A stretch of 42,450 nucleotides of DNA from an uncultured Verrucomicrobiota bacterium. GTDB taxonomy: Bacteria > Verrucomicrobiota > Verrucomicrobiia > Limisphaerales > AAA164-E04. Within the stretch, counting starts at the first letter, position 1; every line of letters begins with the position of its first letter. The stretch is from assembly GCA_913061285.1 (NCBI GenBank), contig CAJXVR010000020.1, forward strand, positions 1 to 42,450, given 5' to 3'. The translations under genes and the position numbers were made by a program. This document shows positions 1 through 9,350 of the stretch, in pieces. Below the pieces are notes generated by a model, which worked only from the letters and a program-made list of their open reading frames with translations, searched no databases and was not told where the DNA came from.

Positions 1-2102
1 TGAAAACTCGGATCCTTCATCCGCTCCCATTCGTCCATCAATGATGAATCGGTTTTCTGAATGAGGGTCTTGAGGTAGATTTCAATCTCGCGGATCGTAT
101 CGTTCTTCTTGCTGTCCGGGACCGTTTGAGAAAGGGTTTTGTAGACACTAGAAATGTGTCGAAGCAGGAGGCCCTCCGCGCGTTCTAATCCGTAGTCTTT
201 GATGTAGTCGTCAAAGGAACGAAAGGACTCGAACATTTCGCGAACGATCGATTTCGGTCTGATGTTTTCCTCCTGGACCCATGGGTGCTGCTTGGCGAAT
301 TCGTTAAAACTGCTGTAGACAAACTCTCGGTTTGGTTTGGGGTATTCGAGTTTCTCGAGTTCTTCCATCCGTTGATCGTAATCAAGCCCTTCCTCTTTCA
401 TGGCTGCGATCGCCTGGCCCTTAATCTTGTCGAGTTGTTTGGCCAGGATGGCTGCTGGATCCTCAAGAATCGACTCGACCAGCGTAATGAGCACGAGGGC
501 GTAGTCAGGCGCTTCGGGGTCGATTTTATCGAGCGTTTCGTGGAGGTAGAGGGAGAGTGCCTGATTCATCGAGAAATCGTCTTGAAGCTCGATGTTGAAT
601 TCGACGTGATTGATAGCGTCTGGATTCGGGTTCCAACGGATGATCCCTTGTTTCAGGAGGGCGCGAAATAGCTGCCATGCCCGTTTGATATGCGCCTTTT
701 TTTGGTTGGGTGAATCGTGACTGTTTCGAATGAGTTCGCGCATGACGCGGCAGCCGTCTTCGTTAGGACGGTTGAGCACGTTGATCAACATGCCATGCGA
801 AACGTGAAAACGCGAGACGAGCGTTTCTGGCGTGGACGATATCAATCGTGTGAAGGTTTTCTCATCCCAGTGCACATAGTTTCGCTCCGGGGGCTTCCGC
901 TTCACGAATTTCTTGCCGCTCTTGGCTGCCTTTTGCTCTAGCTTGAGGTTCTCGACGACGTGTTCGGGCGCCTGTGAGATAACCCACCCTTTGTCATCGT
1001 AGCCTTTTCGGCCAGCACGGCCGGCTATCTGATGGAAATCCCGTGAGGTGACGATTCCTGTTTTGTTACCGTCGTATTTGCAGAGGCGTGTGAAGACAAC
1101 GGTTCGGATGGGAACGTTGATGCCGACGCCGAGCGTATCCGTTCCGCAAATGACCTTCAGGAGTCCCCGTTGGGCAAGCTGTTCGATCAAGATACGGTAC
1201 TTGGGCAGCAGTCCAGCATGATGGAGTCCAATGCCATGTTTGAGCCATTTCTTCAAGCTAGGCCCATAGGGACTATTGAATTTTACGCCATGAAGGCTTT
1301 CGGTGATTGCTTGTTTCTCTGCCTTGCTACAAACGTTGATGCTAGTGAAATCTTGAGCGCTTTGTGCGGCGTCCCGTTGACTGAAATGCACGACGTACAG
1401 AGGGCACTTATCTTGTTCCACAAGGTCTTCCACAGTCTGAGCCAGGGAGCTCTCACGGTATTCGAATTGTAGCGGGACTGGGCGTTCGGTGGTCTTGATC
1501 GTGGCTGTTGCCTTCCCATTAATCTTGGTAAGGGCTTCTTCAAAGAAGTCGGTGTTGCCAAGCGTTGCCGACATCAAAAGAAAACGGGACTGGGAGAGGG
1601 TGAGGAGGGGAACCTGCCAGGCGACGCCGCGGTCACGGTCCGAGTAGTAGTGAAATTCATCAATGATGATATCGTCAACCGGGGCCTTGCTGCCTTCTCC
1701 CAGGGCCATATTGGCCAGAATTTCCGCCGTGCAGCAGAGAATTGGAGCGTCACGATTGACGGTGGCGTCACCGGTGGAGAGGCCGACGTTGTCCGGGCCG
1801 AATTCCTTGCACAGAGCAAACCATTTTTCGTTCACCAAAGCTTTGATTGGACAGGTGTAGACGGACCGCTTTTTCTGAACGATCGACTTGAAATGCAGCG
1901 CTGCGGCCACCATTGACTTTCCTGAACCGGTAGGGGTGTTTTGAATCACGTTCTTCTCCTCGTACAACTCGAGAATGGCTGCCTCTTGAGCCGGATACAG
2001 GGAAACCCCTTGGCGCTCGACGTGTTCGAGAAATTTTTCCAATGCCACATCATTGGGCATGGGGGGGGCGTCGAGGTCGATGTGTTGTAAGATGTCTGCC
2101 AC
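1..2102 (-). CDS. DEAD/DEAH-box RNA helicase with DUF3516 C-terminal region (partial, runs off left edge)
   Basis: Superfamily 2 ATP-dependent helicase of the Ski2-like type, expected to unwind RNA in the cytoplasm. The minus frame is open from 2102 to base 1, so about 700 residues are present and the C-terminus is missing. Visible motifs: Walker A TPTGSGKS (about residues 56-63), DEFH box (148-151), SAT (178-180) and motif [12 protein letters not shown] (358-367). The long part after motif VI matches what I know of DUF3516 proteins, which are frequent in Verrucomicrobiota and Actinobacteria. An in-frame TAG lies just upstream, so the start is either GTG at 2102 or the ATG 42 bases further in (residue 15); I chose GTG because residues before the ATG look coding. 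A run of eight G on the plus strand (2061-2068) sits between the two starts. It lies 74 bases behind the sulfatase gene on the same strand. The RNA substrate is unknown. Confidence 0.9.
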   Translation of the reverse strand, partial: MADILQHIDLDAPPMPNDVALEKFLEHVERQGVSLYPAQEAAILELYEEKNVIQNTPTGSGKSMVAAALHFKSIVQKKRSVYTCPIKALVNEKWFALCKEFGPDNVGLSTGDATVNRDAPILCCTAEILANMALGEGSKAPVDDIIIDEFHYYSDRDRGVAWQVPLLTLSQSRFLLMSATLGNTDFFEEALTKINGKATATIKTTERPVPLQFEYRESSLAQTVEDLVEQDKCPLYVVHFSQRDAAQSAQDFTSINVCSKAEKQAITESLHGVKFNSPYGPSLKKWLKHGIGLHHAGLLPKYRILIEQLAQRGLLKVICGTDTLGVGINVPIRTVVFTRLCKYDGNKTGIVTSRDFHQIAGRAGRKGYDDKGWVISQAPEHVVENLKLEQKAAKSGKKFVKRKPPERNYVHWDEKTFTRLISSTPETLVSRFHVSHGMLINVLNRPNEDGCRVMRELIRNSHDSPNQKKAHIKRAWQLFRALLKQGIIRWNPNPDAINHVEFNIELQDDFSMNQALSLYLHETLDKIDPEAPDYALVLITLVESILEDPAAILAKQLDKIKGQAIAAMKEEGLDYDQRMEELEKLEYPKPNREFVYSSFNEFAKQHPWVQEENIRPKSIVREMFESFRSFDDYIKDYGLERAEGLLLRHISSVYKTLSQTVPDSKKNDTIREIEIYLKTLIQKTDSSLMDEWERMKDPSF

Positions 2103-2176
2103 GGGAGCGGGAATCTAGCGAGGAATCACGGGATAGAGAAGGCTGATTGGCGACTTTCTGTGAAGTCGGGCTCGTG

Positions 2177-3895
2177 TCAGTTTGGAATGCTGGAGTATCT
2201 AGGTGCCTCCAGATTGTGTTGAAGAAAGGATTCGATCTGCTGAATCAAGTCCGGATGGCTTTCAGCGACATTTTCTGTGCCATCGACACTGCCAAGGCCA
2301 GGACCGAATAGCGCGATCGACTGATCGATGGCGCTCACAAGCGCCTTCCATGGTCCGAGACGGACGAAATGTGAGATTCTCCTATCGACCGGAAGGTGGG
2401 TTTGAAAGTCTTGAATTCTACGTTGATGTTCGGGGCGATCGGCGAGATTCGTGTGTTCAAAGGGATCGACTTCTAGATCATACAGTTCCTGAGAACCGTC
2501 GTAGTATTGGATGAAGCGCCAGCGTTGGTTGCGGAGCGAATGATTTCCGGGGCCAACGCTCGTTGTCACGGTGCGTGAAAGTTTTGGGCGCTCACCGCGC
2601 AGTAGCGGGGCAAGGCTCGTGCCGTCGAGTGGCGTGATGCGATTCAGGCCTGCAAGATCTAGGATTGTGGGGTATAGATCAAGGAGGCTGACTGGGGCAT
2701 CGTGCTGCCCGGAGACAAGGTAACCTTCCTGGGTGAGGGTTTTCGGGAGATGGATCAACAATGGGACGCGGGCTGCTCGTTCCCAAGCGGTGAACTTTCC
2801 CCAATGCTCTTTCTCGCCGAGGTGCCATCCGTGATCTGCCCAAACGATGACGACGGTGTTGTTGGCGTGCGTGCTTGCCTCAAGGGCGTCCACCACACGT
2901 CCTAGTTGTGCGTCGACGTAGGAGATGCAAGCGAGGTAGGCCGATACCGCGTGCTGCCATTGGCGGTGTTTGATCACCGTTGCGTGGCTGCCGGAGGTGA
3001 GGGGGAGCCGGCCAATCATTTGCCCGACCGCCGGCACATCATTCAAGTCTTTCTTGAGGTGAGGCGGTAGCGGCATGTCCTTTGGGGGATAGAGGTCGTG
3101 ATATTTCTTGGGAGCCCAAAGAGGTTGGTGAGGTCGGTAGAATCCTACGCCGAGAAAAAAGGGTTGGGTGTGGGCTTCGCCTAGTTTGTCGATGGCCCAA
3201 TCTGCACACTGGGTGTCACTCCAATCTGATTCTGGAAGATCGATCACACCCCAGTCGAACGACTCGGTGCGAGCGGATAGAGGGTTCCGGTCTCTGGGCA
3301 TTTCGTTCAGGGGCAATCGGAGAGAGAATCCGGTTGCACGGTTGATGGAGTGCCAAATGATTGGGCCAGGGGCGTCAAGTTCCGCCTTCGAGATTCGAGT
3401 CTCTTCTGTGGTCAGAGGCTTCCATTTGTTGAAGCCGGGGCCGTATTCGTGAAATGATTCTGGCCCTCCTTGATTGCCGTGCAGCAGTTTTCCAGTCCCC
3501 ATTGTGTGGTATCCGTGCTGCGCAAGTTCGTGTTGGAAAAAACGGGCTGTGGGATAGACCTTGCCGAGGCGATTCGCGTTTGAATACATCCCGGTTCGAG
3601 TCGGTGCGAGCCCGGTAAACACTGCTGCACGCGAGGGGCCGCAGACGGGAGCGGCGCAATAGGCCTTGGAGAAAACCATGCTGCGAGACGCGAGGCGATC
3701 GAGGTTTGGCGTTTGCACCAAAGGGTGACCGGAAAGAAACCCGACCCAGTCATTCAGATCGTCGATCGAGATCATCAGAATGTTCGGTTTAGCGGGGGCC
3801 GTAGCCCCGGTTAAGCCGAGGGCCAAGCACGCATTGAGCGCGACGAGGATGAACCAAGGGAGCATTCGTAGAGGCGAAAGCGTAGCGCGAACCAT
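2177..3895 (-). CDS. Secreted sulfatase, iduronate-2-sulfatase-like
   Basis: Hydrolyses sulfate esters, probably on a sulfated polysaccharide outside the cytoplasm; the exact substrate cannot be read from sequence. With ATG at 3895 the protein has 572 residues. It carries a hydrophobic signal segment (about residues 11-33), metal-binding Asp-Asp (45-46), and the formylglycine motif CGPSR with the modified cysteine at about 85. The segment WADHGWHLGEKEHW later in the protein is typical of the iduronate-2-sulfatase-like branch. The open frame extends to an ATG at 3961, but that puts 22 basic residues before the signal peptide. A further ATG at 3865 is also possible; none has a good ribosome site. 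It follows the NIPSNAP gene by 91 bases and precedes the helicase by 74. No formylglycine-generating enzyme is in the window, so maturation must be encoded elsewhere. Confidence 0.92.
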   Translation of the reverse strand: MVRATLSPLRMLPWFILVALNACLALGLTGATAPAKPNILMISIDDLNDWVGFLSGHPLVQTPNLDRLASRSMVFSKAYCAAPVCGPSRAAVFTGLAPTRTGMYSNANRLGKVYPTARFFQHELAQHGYHTMGTGKLLHGNQGGPESFHEYGPGFNKWKPLTTEETRISKAELDAPGPIIWHSINRATGFSLRLPLNEMPRDRNPLSARTESFDWGVIDLPESDWSDTQCADWAIDKLGEAHTQPFFLGVGFYRPHQPLWAPKKYHDLYPPKDMPLPPHLKKDLNDVPAVGQMIGRLPLTSGSHATVIKHRQWQHAVSAYLACISYVDAQLGRVVDALEASTHANNTVVIVWADHGWHLGEKEHWGKFTAWERAARVPLLIHLPKTLTQEGYLVSGQHDAPVSLLDLYPTILDLAGLNRITPLDGTSLAPLLRGERPKLSRTVTTSVGPGNHSLRNQRWRFIQYYDGSQELYDLEVDPFEHTNLADRPEHQRRIQDFQTHLPVDRRISHFVRLGPWKALVSAIDQSIALFGPGLGSVDGTENVAESHPDLIQQIESFLQHNLEAPRYSSIPN

Positions 3896-3986
3896 ATTCG
3901 GTAGGGACAGGCTGATAGGTGAAAGTCGATGCCTTCCCCTCCAGCCCCATGGCAACGCCATCGTTCTGGAGGGGAAGGGGTGGGGG

Positions 3987-4772
3987 TTAGATTTGTGAAT
4001 AATCGGCGGGGGCGAGATAGGTGGCGACGATCTTTGAGACGGTGTCTTTATACCGCTCGTTCTTCTTCAGTATTTGCCAATCAGGATGCTTGCTGAATCT
4101 CCCCCACGCGGCTTTGCGTTCGTCCATATTCTTGTAGGCGATCATGTAGGTGAGGTTGGGAAGGTTTGAACCGACCATCGATTGACCGTAGAAAACGCCT
4201 TCGAGACCCACTTTCTCAAAGATGTCCAACTCCGCCTCGTTGAACATCTCGACCTTAAGCACGCCCTTAAGTTCATTGTGACTCTCGTAGGTGCGAAGTT
4301 CAAAGAGTCGTTCCCCCGTGATCGGCGCCTTGACGCGGGGAAAACCGGTGAAGGCATTCATGAGCGTGGATTCGATTCGCTGGTAGGCCGGCTGGGCCTT
4401 AGGGGTGTTGAGGTATTCTTGGGCGTTGGCTAAGAATTCATCGTCGCTGCTCAAGTCCTGGGTAGCGTTGGTATAGGCCGCGAGATCGGTGAATGGTGTG
4501 AGCATGTAGACAGAGAGATCGTCGGGATTGTTCTTGTCATAGAAAACACCCACTGGTTTGGAGCCGAGTCGGTTGAGAGCGGGGATCGCTGCGGATTTGA
4601 GAAAGCGGTCGACGATTTTCCGTTGGCTCTGGTACTCGACTACGTACTTGCGCCATTCCATTAACTGGGGGGCGTGGTCACCGTGGTGATCTGCGTTGAC
4701 ACGATTCAAGGTGCTGGCAGCGGCTAAAACCGTGGCGCTCGTGGCGGATTTTATGAAGGTTCGTCGTTTCAT
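3987..4772 (-). CDS. NIPSNAP-family protein with Tat-like signal
   Basis: Exported protein of 261 residues with two NIPSNAP-type (dimeric alpha-beta barrel) domains, roughly residues 36-110 and 150-258; the second begins FELRTYESHNELKG. The molecular function of bacterial NIPSNAP proteins is not established. The N-terminus MKRRTFIKSATSATVLAAAS is a twin-arginine-like export signal, which is why I start at ATG 4772 rather than at the TTG at 4829 that opens the frame. Secreted paralogues of this type are common in Planctomycetota and Verrucomicrobiota. It is the first gene of a minus-strand run (NIPSNAP, sulfatase, helicase) and is divergent from the glycogen phosphorylase gene across a 242-base gap, so both promoters probably lie in 4773-5014. 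Confidence 0.87.
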   Translation of the reverse strand: MKRRTFIKSATSATVLAAASTLNRVNADHHGDHAPQLMEWRKYVVEYQSQRKIVDRFLKSAAIPALNRLGSKPVGVFYDKNNPDDLSVYMLTPFTDLAAYTNATQDLSSDDEFLANAQEYLNTPKAQPAYQRIESTLMNAFTGFPRVKAPITGERLFELRTYESHNELKGVLKVEMFNEAELDIFEKVGLEGVFYGQSMVGSNLPNLTYMIAYKNMDERKAAWGRFSKHPDWQILKKNERYKDTVSKIVATYLAPADYSQI

Positions 4773-5014
4773 AGATTTTGGCCCAAAACGAGTTGGACCT
4801 TTTGGGTTATTGAAGGCTTGGTGGGGCAATATTGGCTGATTCGAGATGAAAAGGAAGATTTCTTAGCGTTGACACCATCGTTTTTTGGGACGATGGATGA
4901 GTGAGTTTCCTCAGGAATCTGAAATTATTTCTTCTCAACGGCGAATCCTGAGGTTGTGTTTTTGCTTGGATTGCGGTTGTCTTGGCCTGGCGTGCGGCTG
5001 ACGAAGGGAGAATC

Positions 5015-7189
5015 ATGGGGGAGCCGGCGTCTTTTACCCGAGATAGACACGACATATTGATGAATCTGAAACCTTTGACTGCGGCTGAGTTATCTGAACT
5101 TACGGCCGGATTAAACCGCGTTGCCCGAAATCTGTGGTGGACCTGGACCCAGGAAGCCCAAGACGTCTTTCAAGAGCTATCCCCTCGCGGCTGGCGAAAT
5201 CTTTATCACAATGCGGTAGCAATTTTGCACGAGGTCTCCGATTACGAACTTCGGGTTCGCCTCCAAGATCCTGAATTTGCGGCCCGAGTGAAGCAGGTGA
5301 TCGCCAAGTTTGATGCCTACATGGGCGAAAAAGACACTTGGGGTAACCAAAACATGGGGCATCTTACTAAGAATCCCGTGGCCTACTTTTCCGCTGAATT
5401 CGGTTTTCACGAAACCTTGCCGATTGCAGCAGGTGGGTTGGGAATGCTCGCGGGGGATCATGCCAAGTCGGCCAGTGATCTAGGGCTTGGTTTCGTCGGA
5501 ATCAGTTTGTTCTATCGTGAAGGGTACTTCATGCAAGCGATCAATCAGGACAACTGGCAGACAGAGTTCTACACGCTCCTAAAGCCCGAGAATCTGCCGA
5601 TCGAGCCTGTCTTGGATGCCAAAGGTGAGCCGGTTCAAGGTTCCGTAAAGATCGCAACCAATCAAGTTTATTTCCGCGCGTGGCGAGTCAATGTAGGGCG
5701 GATTCCAGTCTATTTGCTCGATACCAATCTCCCTGAAAACGAGGATCATTATCGAGATTTGACCTTGCGAGTCTACGGCGGCGATACCTCAACCCGCATC
5801 ATGCAGGAAATTCTGCTTGGTGTGGGAGGTGTTCGCTTGATGCGTATGTTAGGCCTTTCTCCCTCAGTGTTCCACATGAACGAGGGACATGCGGCATTCT
5901 TGGGGCTGGAATTGGTTCGAGAGAAAATGGCTGCTGGGCAGGCCTTGGAACAAGCGAAGGAAGCGACCAAGCAGGAATGTATTTTTACCACTCATACGCC
6001 TGTGGAGGCTGGGCATGATCGGTTCAGTAGCGACCTGATGTCCTTTGCCGCCCACAAATTTGAGAAGCAGCTCAACATCTCTCACGACGAACTCATGGAT
6101 CTTGGGCGAGTGAATCCAGGGGATCAGTCGGAGACTTTCTGTATGACCGTGCTTGCCTTACGTCTTTCACGTGCGGCGAATGGGGTGAGCGAATTGCATG
6201 GTGCGATTAGCCGAGAAATGTGGCAATGCCTCTATCCAGGGAAATCTGTCGATGAAGTGCCGATCGGTCACGTGACGAACGGCGTTCATCTCTTAGGTTG
6301 GATGAAGGGGCCCCTGCGATCCTTCTGGAAGGGACGTCTTGGTGAGTCTTGGTCGGACAAGGTGAACGAGTCATCGTTCTGGGAAAAAATGTTGGATGAA
6401 GACTTTATCTCTGATGAAGAGATTTGGGCCCTACGTTACCGACTACGTCGAGAACTGCTTGAGTTCACCCGTCGCCGTCTCTTGCTCCAGGGGCATAGCC
6501 TCACAGCGGGCGACTACATTGCCTTTGATCATCTCCTCAACCCCGATGCCTTGACCATTGGCTTTGCTCGTCGATTCGCGACCTACAAGCGAGCTCCCTT
6601 GGTATTCCAGCAGTTTGAAAAAGTGGTGGAACTCGTGAAGGACAAAGAGCGCCCGATTCAGTTCATCTTTGCCGGGAAGGCGCATCCTCGAGACGACGAG
6701 GGCAAAAAGTTCATTCAGCACATTATTCATTTGAGTAAGTTTAGTGAGCTACAGGGTAATCTCGTCTTCATTGAAAACTACGATGTGCATGTTGCCCGCC
6801 AAATGGTTTCCGGTTGCGATATCTGGCTTAACAACCCTCGACGACCTCTCGAAGCCTCGGGTACGAGTGGCCAAAAGACCTCTCCGCACGGTTGTTTGAA
6901 TATGAGTATTTTAGACGGTTGGTGGCGAGAAGGGTATGATGGAACCAACGGGTTTGCGATTGGTGATGACTCGCACCCTGATTCAGTCGAGGAGCAGGAT
7001 CGTGTCGATAGCGAGAACCTATTCAACGTGTTAACAGAAGAAGTGGTTCCGTGCTTTTTCAATCGGGACCAAGGGGGGATTCCGCGACAGTGGATTCAAA
7101 AAATCCGCCGTTCGATGGCGACTCTTTCCGCGGAGTACAGTACATGGCGAATGGTTCAGGACTACGCTAACAAGTATTATAAATCTTAG
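5015..7189 (+). CDS. glgP: Alpha-glucan (glycogen/maltodextrin) phosphorylase
   Basis: Cytoplasmic, PLP-dependent enzyme that releases glucose-1-phosphate from alpha-1,4-glucan ends. The 724-residue length and the architecture fit the short bacterial alpha-glucan phosphorylase family (TIGR02094 type): an N-terminal region with RVARNLWWTW, a central HMNEGHAAFLGLE, and the C-terminal stretch EASGTSGQKTSPHG, where the lysine is the expected PLP Schiff-base residue, followed by LNMSILDGWWREGYDG. The start ATG at 5015 has a good ribosome site, AAGGGAG six bases upstream, which decides it over the TTG at 4982 that opens the frame. The residue after GTSG is Q where many relatives have M, a variant I believe is tolerated. 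A strong terminator follows at about 7244-7304, so this looks like a single-gene transcript. No other glycogen genes are adjacent. Confidence 0.95.
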   Translation: MGEPASFTRDRHDILMNLKPLTAAELSELTAGLNRVARNLWWTWTQEAQDVFQELSPRGWRNLYHNAVAILHEVSDYELRVRLQDPEFAARVKQVIAKFDAYMGEKDTWGNQNMGHLTKNPVAYFSAEFGFHETLPIAAGGLGMLAGDHAKSASDLGLGFVGISLFYREGYFMQAINQDNWQTEFYTLLKPENLPIEPVLDAKGEPVQGSVKIATNQVYFRAWRVNVGRIPVYLLDTNLPENEDHYRDLTLRVYGGDTSTRIMQEILLGVGGVRLMRMLGLSPSVFHMNEGHAAFLGLELVREKMAAGQALEQAKEATKQECIFTTHTPVEAGHDRFSSDLMSFAAHKFEKQLNISHDELMDLGRVNPGDQSETFCMTVLALRLSRAANGVSELHGAISREMWQCLYPGKSVDEVPIGHVTNGVHLLGWMKGPLRSFWKGRLGESWSDKVNESSFWEKMLDEDFISDEEIWALRYRLRRELLEFTRRRLLLQGHSLTAGDYIAFDHLLNPDALTIGFARRFATYKRAPLVFQQFEKVVELVKDKERPIQFIFAGKAHPRDDEGKKFIQHIIHLSKFSELQGNLVFIENYDVHVARQMVSGCDIWLNNPRRPLEASGTSGQKTSPHGCLNMSILDGWWREGYDGTNGFAIGDDSHPDSVEEQDRVDSENLFNVLTEEVVPCFFNRDQGGIPRQWIQKIRRSMATLSAEYSTWRMVQDYANKYYKS

Positions 7190-7199
7190 GTAAGTGCGG

Positions 7200-7223
7200 C
7201 CACACGACAGATAGTGTGGTCTT
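7200..7223 (+). terminator. Small hairpin directly after the glgP stop
   Basis: CCACAC and GTGTGG pair around an eight-base loop immediately after the glgP stop codon and are followed by TCTTT. It may be a weak first terminator or an mRNA 3' end stabiliser ahead of the stronger hairpin at 7244. Confidence 0.35.
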
Positions 7224-7243
7224 TAGGAAGTTTTCCTGATTCA

Positions 7244-7304
7244 CTGCCCAGGCCGATCTGTGGTTTCACATTGTGATGCCGATCGCCTGGGCAGGTTTTT
7301 ATTT
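7244..7304 (+). terminator. Intrinsic terminator after glgP
   Basis: An inverted repeat CTGCCCAGGC(C)GATC / GATCGCCTGGGCAG with one bulged base encloses a short loop and is followed by a T-rich tail (GTTTTTATTTATT). This is a classical rho-independent terminator in the plus direction. It separates glgP (stop at 7189) from rlmN (start at 7325). Confidence 0.85.
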
Positions 7305-7324
7305 ATTAACGGAAAATTATCGAC

Positions 7325-8473
7325 GTGACGACGAAAGAAGCTCAGAGCAGAAATATTCGTTCATTGCATCGGGATGAGCTGGAGGATTGGTTGGTAACGG
7401 CTGGTCATCCGCGCTACCGCTGTGATCAGCTCCTTGGTTGGCTCTATAATCGGCGGGTGTCCTCTTGGGACGCGATGGGAAATTTGCCCAAAGCCTTGAG
7501 AGAGGCCGTTTCTCAGGAGTTTGAAATAGGCTTGCCCGAATTGGTCAGGCAGCAGGGTTCGCTGGATACGACCAAAAAGTATCTGTGGCGTCTTTCGGAT
7601 GGAGCTTTGATTGAGAGTGTTCTAATTCCTGCAAATCCGGGACAACTTGGTGGGGCTAGTGACCGGAAGACTCTTTGTGTGTCGACTCAGGTGGGGTGTG
7701 CCTATGGGTGTAAGTTCTGTGCGAGTGGTCTGGACGGTTGGAAGCGCAACCTGAGTCCCGACGAAATCGTGGGCCAGATTGTTGCCGCTGAAAATCAGAT
7801 CCACGCTGATCTAGCAGAGGATGAAGCTCGCAAAGGAGGTGAGGGAGAGGAGCTGCGTCGGCGTATCGATAATCTCGTATTTATGGGGATGGGCGAGCCG
7901 CTTGCCAATTATCCGCGCCTCATTAAAGCCCTATCCATCCTCAATGCCGAATGGGGAGCTGGTATTGGGGCCCGTCGCATTACCATTTCGACGAGTGGTC
8001 TTGTGCCTCAAATCAAACAGCTTGCCGATGAACCCCCGCAGTTTCGTCTGGCGATTTCGCTCCATGGTTCGACGGACGAGGTGCGGGACAAAATCATGCC
8101 AGTCAATAAGCGCTATCCCTTGGCAGAGCTGACTGAGGCTTGTGAGTATTTCATTGAGAAGCGGGGTAAGATGATCACCTTAGAGTATATTCTTATTGCT
8201 GGAGTGAATGATGATTTGGAACTAACTGAATCCTTGGGGGCACTTGCGCTTCGATTGAGGGCTAAAGTCAATCTCATCCCATATAACAAGGTCGATGGTT
8301 TGGAATGGCAACGCCCTTCCGAGGCGAAGCAGGAGTTGTTTTATCGGGCACTCTTCCGGCAGGGCGTCACGGTAACCCTGCGGAGAGAGAAGGGACATGA
8401 TATTGATGCCGCCTGTGGTCAACTTCGCTTAAAGGCTGAAAAATCGACTCGAGCAAACGAGGCCCTGAGTTAG
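7325..8473 (+). CDS. rlmN: 23S rRNA (adenine-2503-C2)-methyltransferase RlmN
   Basis: Radical SAM enzyme that methylates C2 of A2503 in 23S rRNA (and A37 of some tRNAs), acting in the cytoplasm. The 382-residue protein has the cluster-binding cysteines in CAYGCKFC (residues 125, 129, 132) and the upstream cysteine in TLCVS (118). The C-terminal GHDIDAACGQL holds the catalytic methyl-carrier cysteine (about 364). These positions agree with the E. coli enzyme as I know it. MGMGEPLANYP is also typical. The start is GTG at 7325, directly downstream of the glgP terminator; no strong Shine-Dalgarno is visible. It heads a plus-strand series continuing with the CPBP protease gene after a structured 119-base gap. 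Confidence 0.97.
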   Translation: MTTKEAQSRNIRSLHRDELEDWLVTAGHPRYRCDQLLGWLYNRRVSSWDAMGNLPKALREAVSQEFEIGLPELVRQQGSLDTTKKYLWRLSDGALIESVLIPANPGQLGGASDRKTLCVSTQVGCAYGCKFCASGLDGWKRNLSPDEIVGQIVAAENQIHADLAEDEARKGGEGEELRRRIDNLVFMGMGEPLANYPRLIKALSILNAEWGAGIGARRITISTSGLVPQIKQLADEPPQFRLAISLHGSTDEVRDKIMPVNKRYPLAELTEACEYFIEKRGKMITLEYILIAGVNDDLELTESLGALALRLRAKVNLIPYNKVDGLEWQRPSEAKQELFYRALFRQGVTVTLRREKGHDIDAACGQLRLKAEKSTRANEALS

Positions 8474-8480
8474 TCTGTTA

Positions 8481-8550
8481 GTTCGGCTTTCATCAGGGTT
8501 CGCTCGTCTGCGAATGGTTGTTCCCTTGATAGTACTTTGCCGAACGGGAA
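8481..8550 (+). other. Structured intergenic element between rlmN and the CPBP gene
   Basis: GTTCGGC (8481-8487) is perfectly complementary to GCCGAAC (8539-8545), and this outer helix encloses a small hairpin TTCGC/GCGAA (8499-8514). A competing pairing TTCCC (8521-8525) with GGGAA (8546-8550) would trap the 3' arm of the outer helix. It may be an unusual terminator or a switchable leader of the downstream gene. No family is recognised and no T-run follows. Confidence 0.3.
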
Positions 8551-8592
8551 TCTCACGGTAAACCTTTTGAACCCAATAAACGAAGTTTCATC

Positions 8593-9294
8593 ATGTTACC
8601 TAGAAAACTAAGAGACTATCTCGCCGCGTCACCCGGCGTCGTACGAATCGCGCCCTTTGTGATTTTTATTCTGTTGACCGGCGCTCAAGGCAAGTTTGGT
8701 GTTGAGTCTGCCTACTGGTTCTACTTTGCCAAAACGGTCATCGGTGCGTGGATGGTGCTCGCGATTTGGCCTTTGGTTAAAGAGTTGAAATGGGCGGTTA
8801 GTTGGGAGGCAGTTCTCGTTGGTGTTGGCGTTTTTGTAATGTGGGTGGGGCTGGAAGGGCGATATCCTGGTCTCGATCAGCTCTTGGGAAGTGGTGACGA
8901 TGCTGAGGCTTCGGGACCTTGGAATCCTTACTTGGTTTTCGGGCAGGGAGCAGCACTGGCCTGGTTTTTTATTCTGGTTCGAACCCTCGGGTCGTCACTC
9001 GTCGTTCCTCCGCTCGAGGAACTGGTTTTTCGTTCTACGGTCTATCGTTATGTGATTGATCCCGATTTTGAGAAGGTCGCCTTGAAGCAATTTCATTGGG
9101 GAGCGCTCCTTATTACGTCGCTGATTTTTGCAGTGGAACATAATCAGTGGCTTTCGGGGTTCCTTTGTGGTTTGTCTTACCAGTGGTTGGTGATTCGAAA
9201 GGGACGCCTCGGCGATGCGATGACGGCCCATGCGATTACGAATTTCCTGCTCGCGTTATGGGTGGTCGGTCGTGGCGCTTGGCAGTTTTGGTAG
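8593..9294 (+). CDS. CPBP-family (CAAX protease-like) intramembrane metalloprotease
   Basis: Polytopic membrane protein of 233 residues belonging to the CPBP/Abi family. Visible family motifs: EELVFR (Glu-Glu at 142-143, Arg at 147), the histidine in FAVEHN (183), and HAITN (His 213, Asn 217), which together form the expected glutamate/histidine active site in the membrane. About six hydrophobic segments are spread along the chain. It resembles the CAAX-protease-related proteins found in exosortase/PEP-CTERM organisms (TIGR03008-like), but no PEP-CTERM protein or exosortase is in this window, so that link is only an inference. Start ATG at 8593 follows in-frame absence of better sites; no clear Shine-Dalgarno. 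It lies 119 bases after rlmN and 56 before the methyltransferase gene. Its substrate is unknown. Confidence 0.85.
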   Translation: MLPRKLRDYLAASPGVVRIAPFVIFILLTGAQGKFGVESAYWFYFAKTVIGAWMVLAIWPLVKELKWAVSWEAVLVGVGVFVMWVGLEGRYPGLDQLLGSGDDAEASGPWNPYLVFGQGAALAWFFILVRTLGSSLVVPPLEELVFRSTVYRYVIDPDFEKVALKQFHWGALLITSLIFAVEHNQWLSGFLCGLSYQWLVIRKGRLGDAMTAHAITNFLLALWVVGRGAWQFW

Positions 9295-9350
9295 GCTGGT
9301 CCTAGCCGAATGTTTTGACGGGTTTCGAGTGAATTCCTATGCCTTGAATC

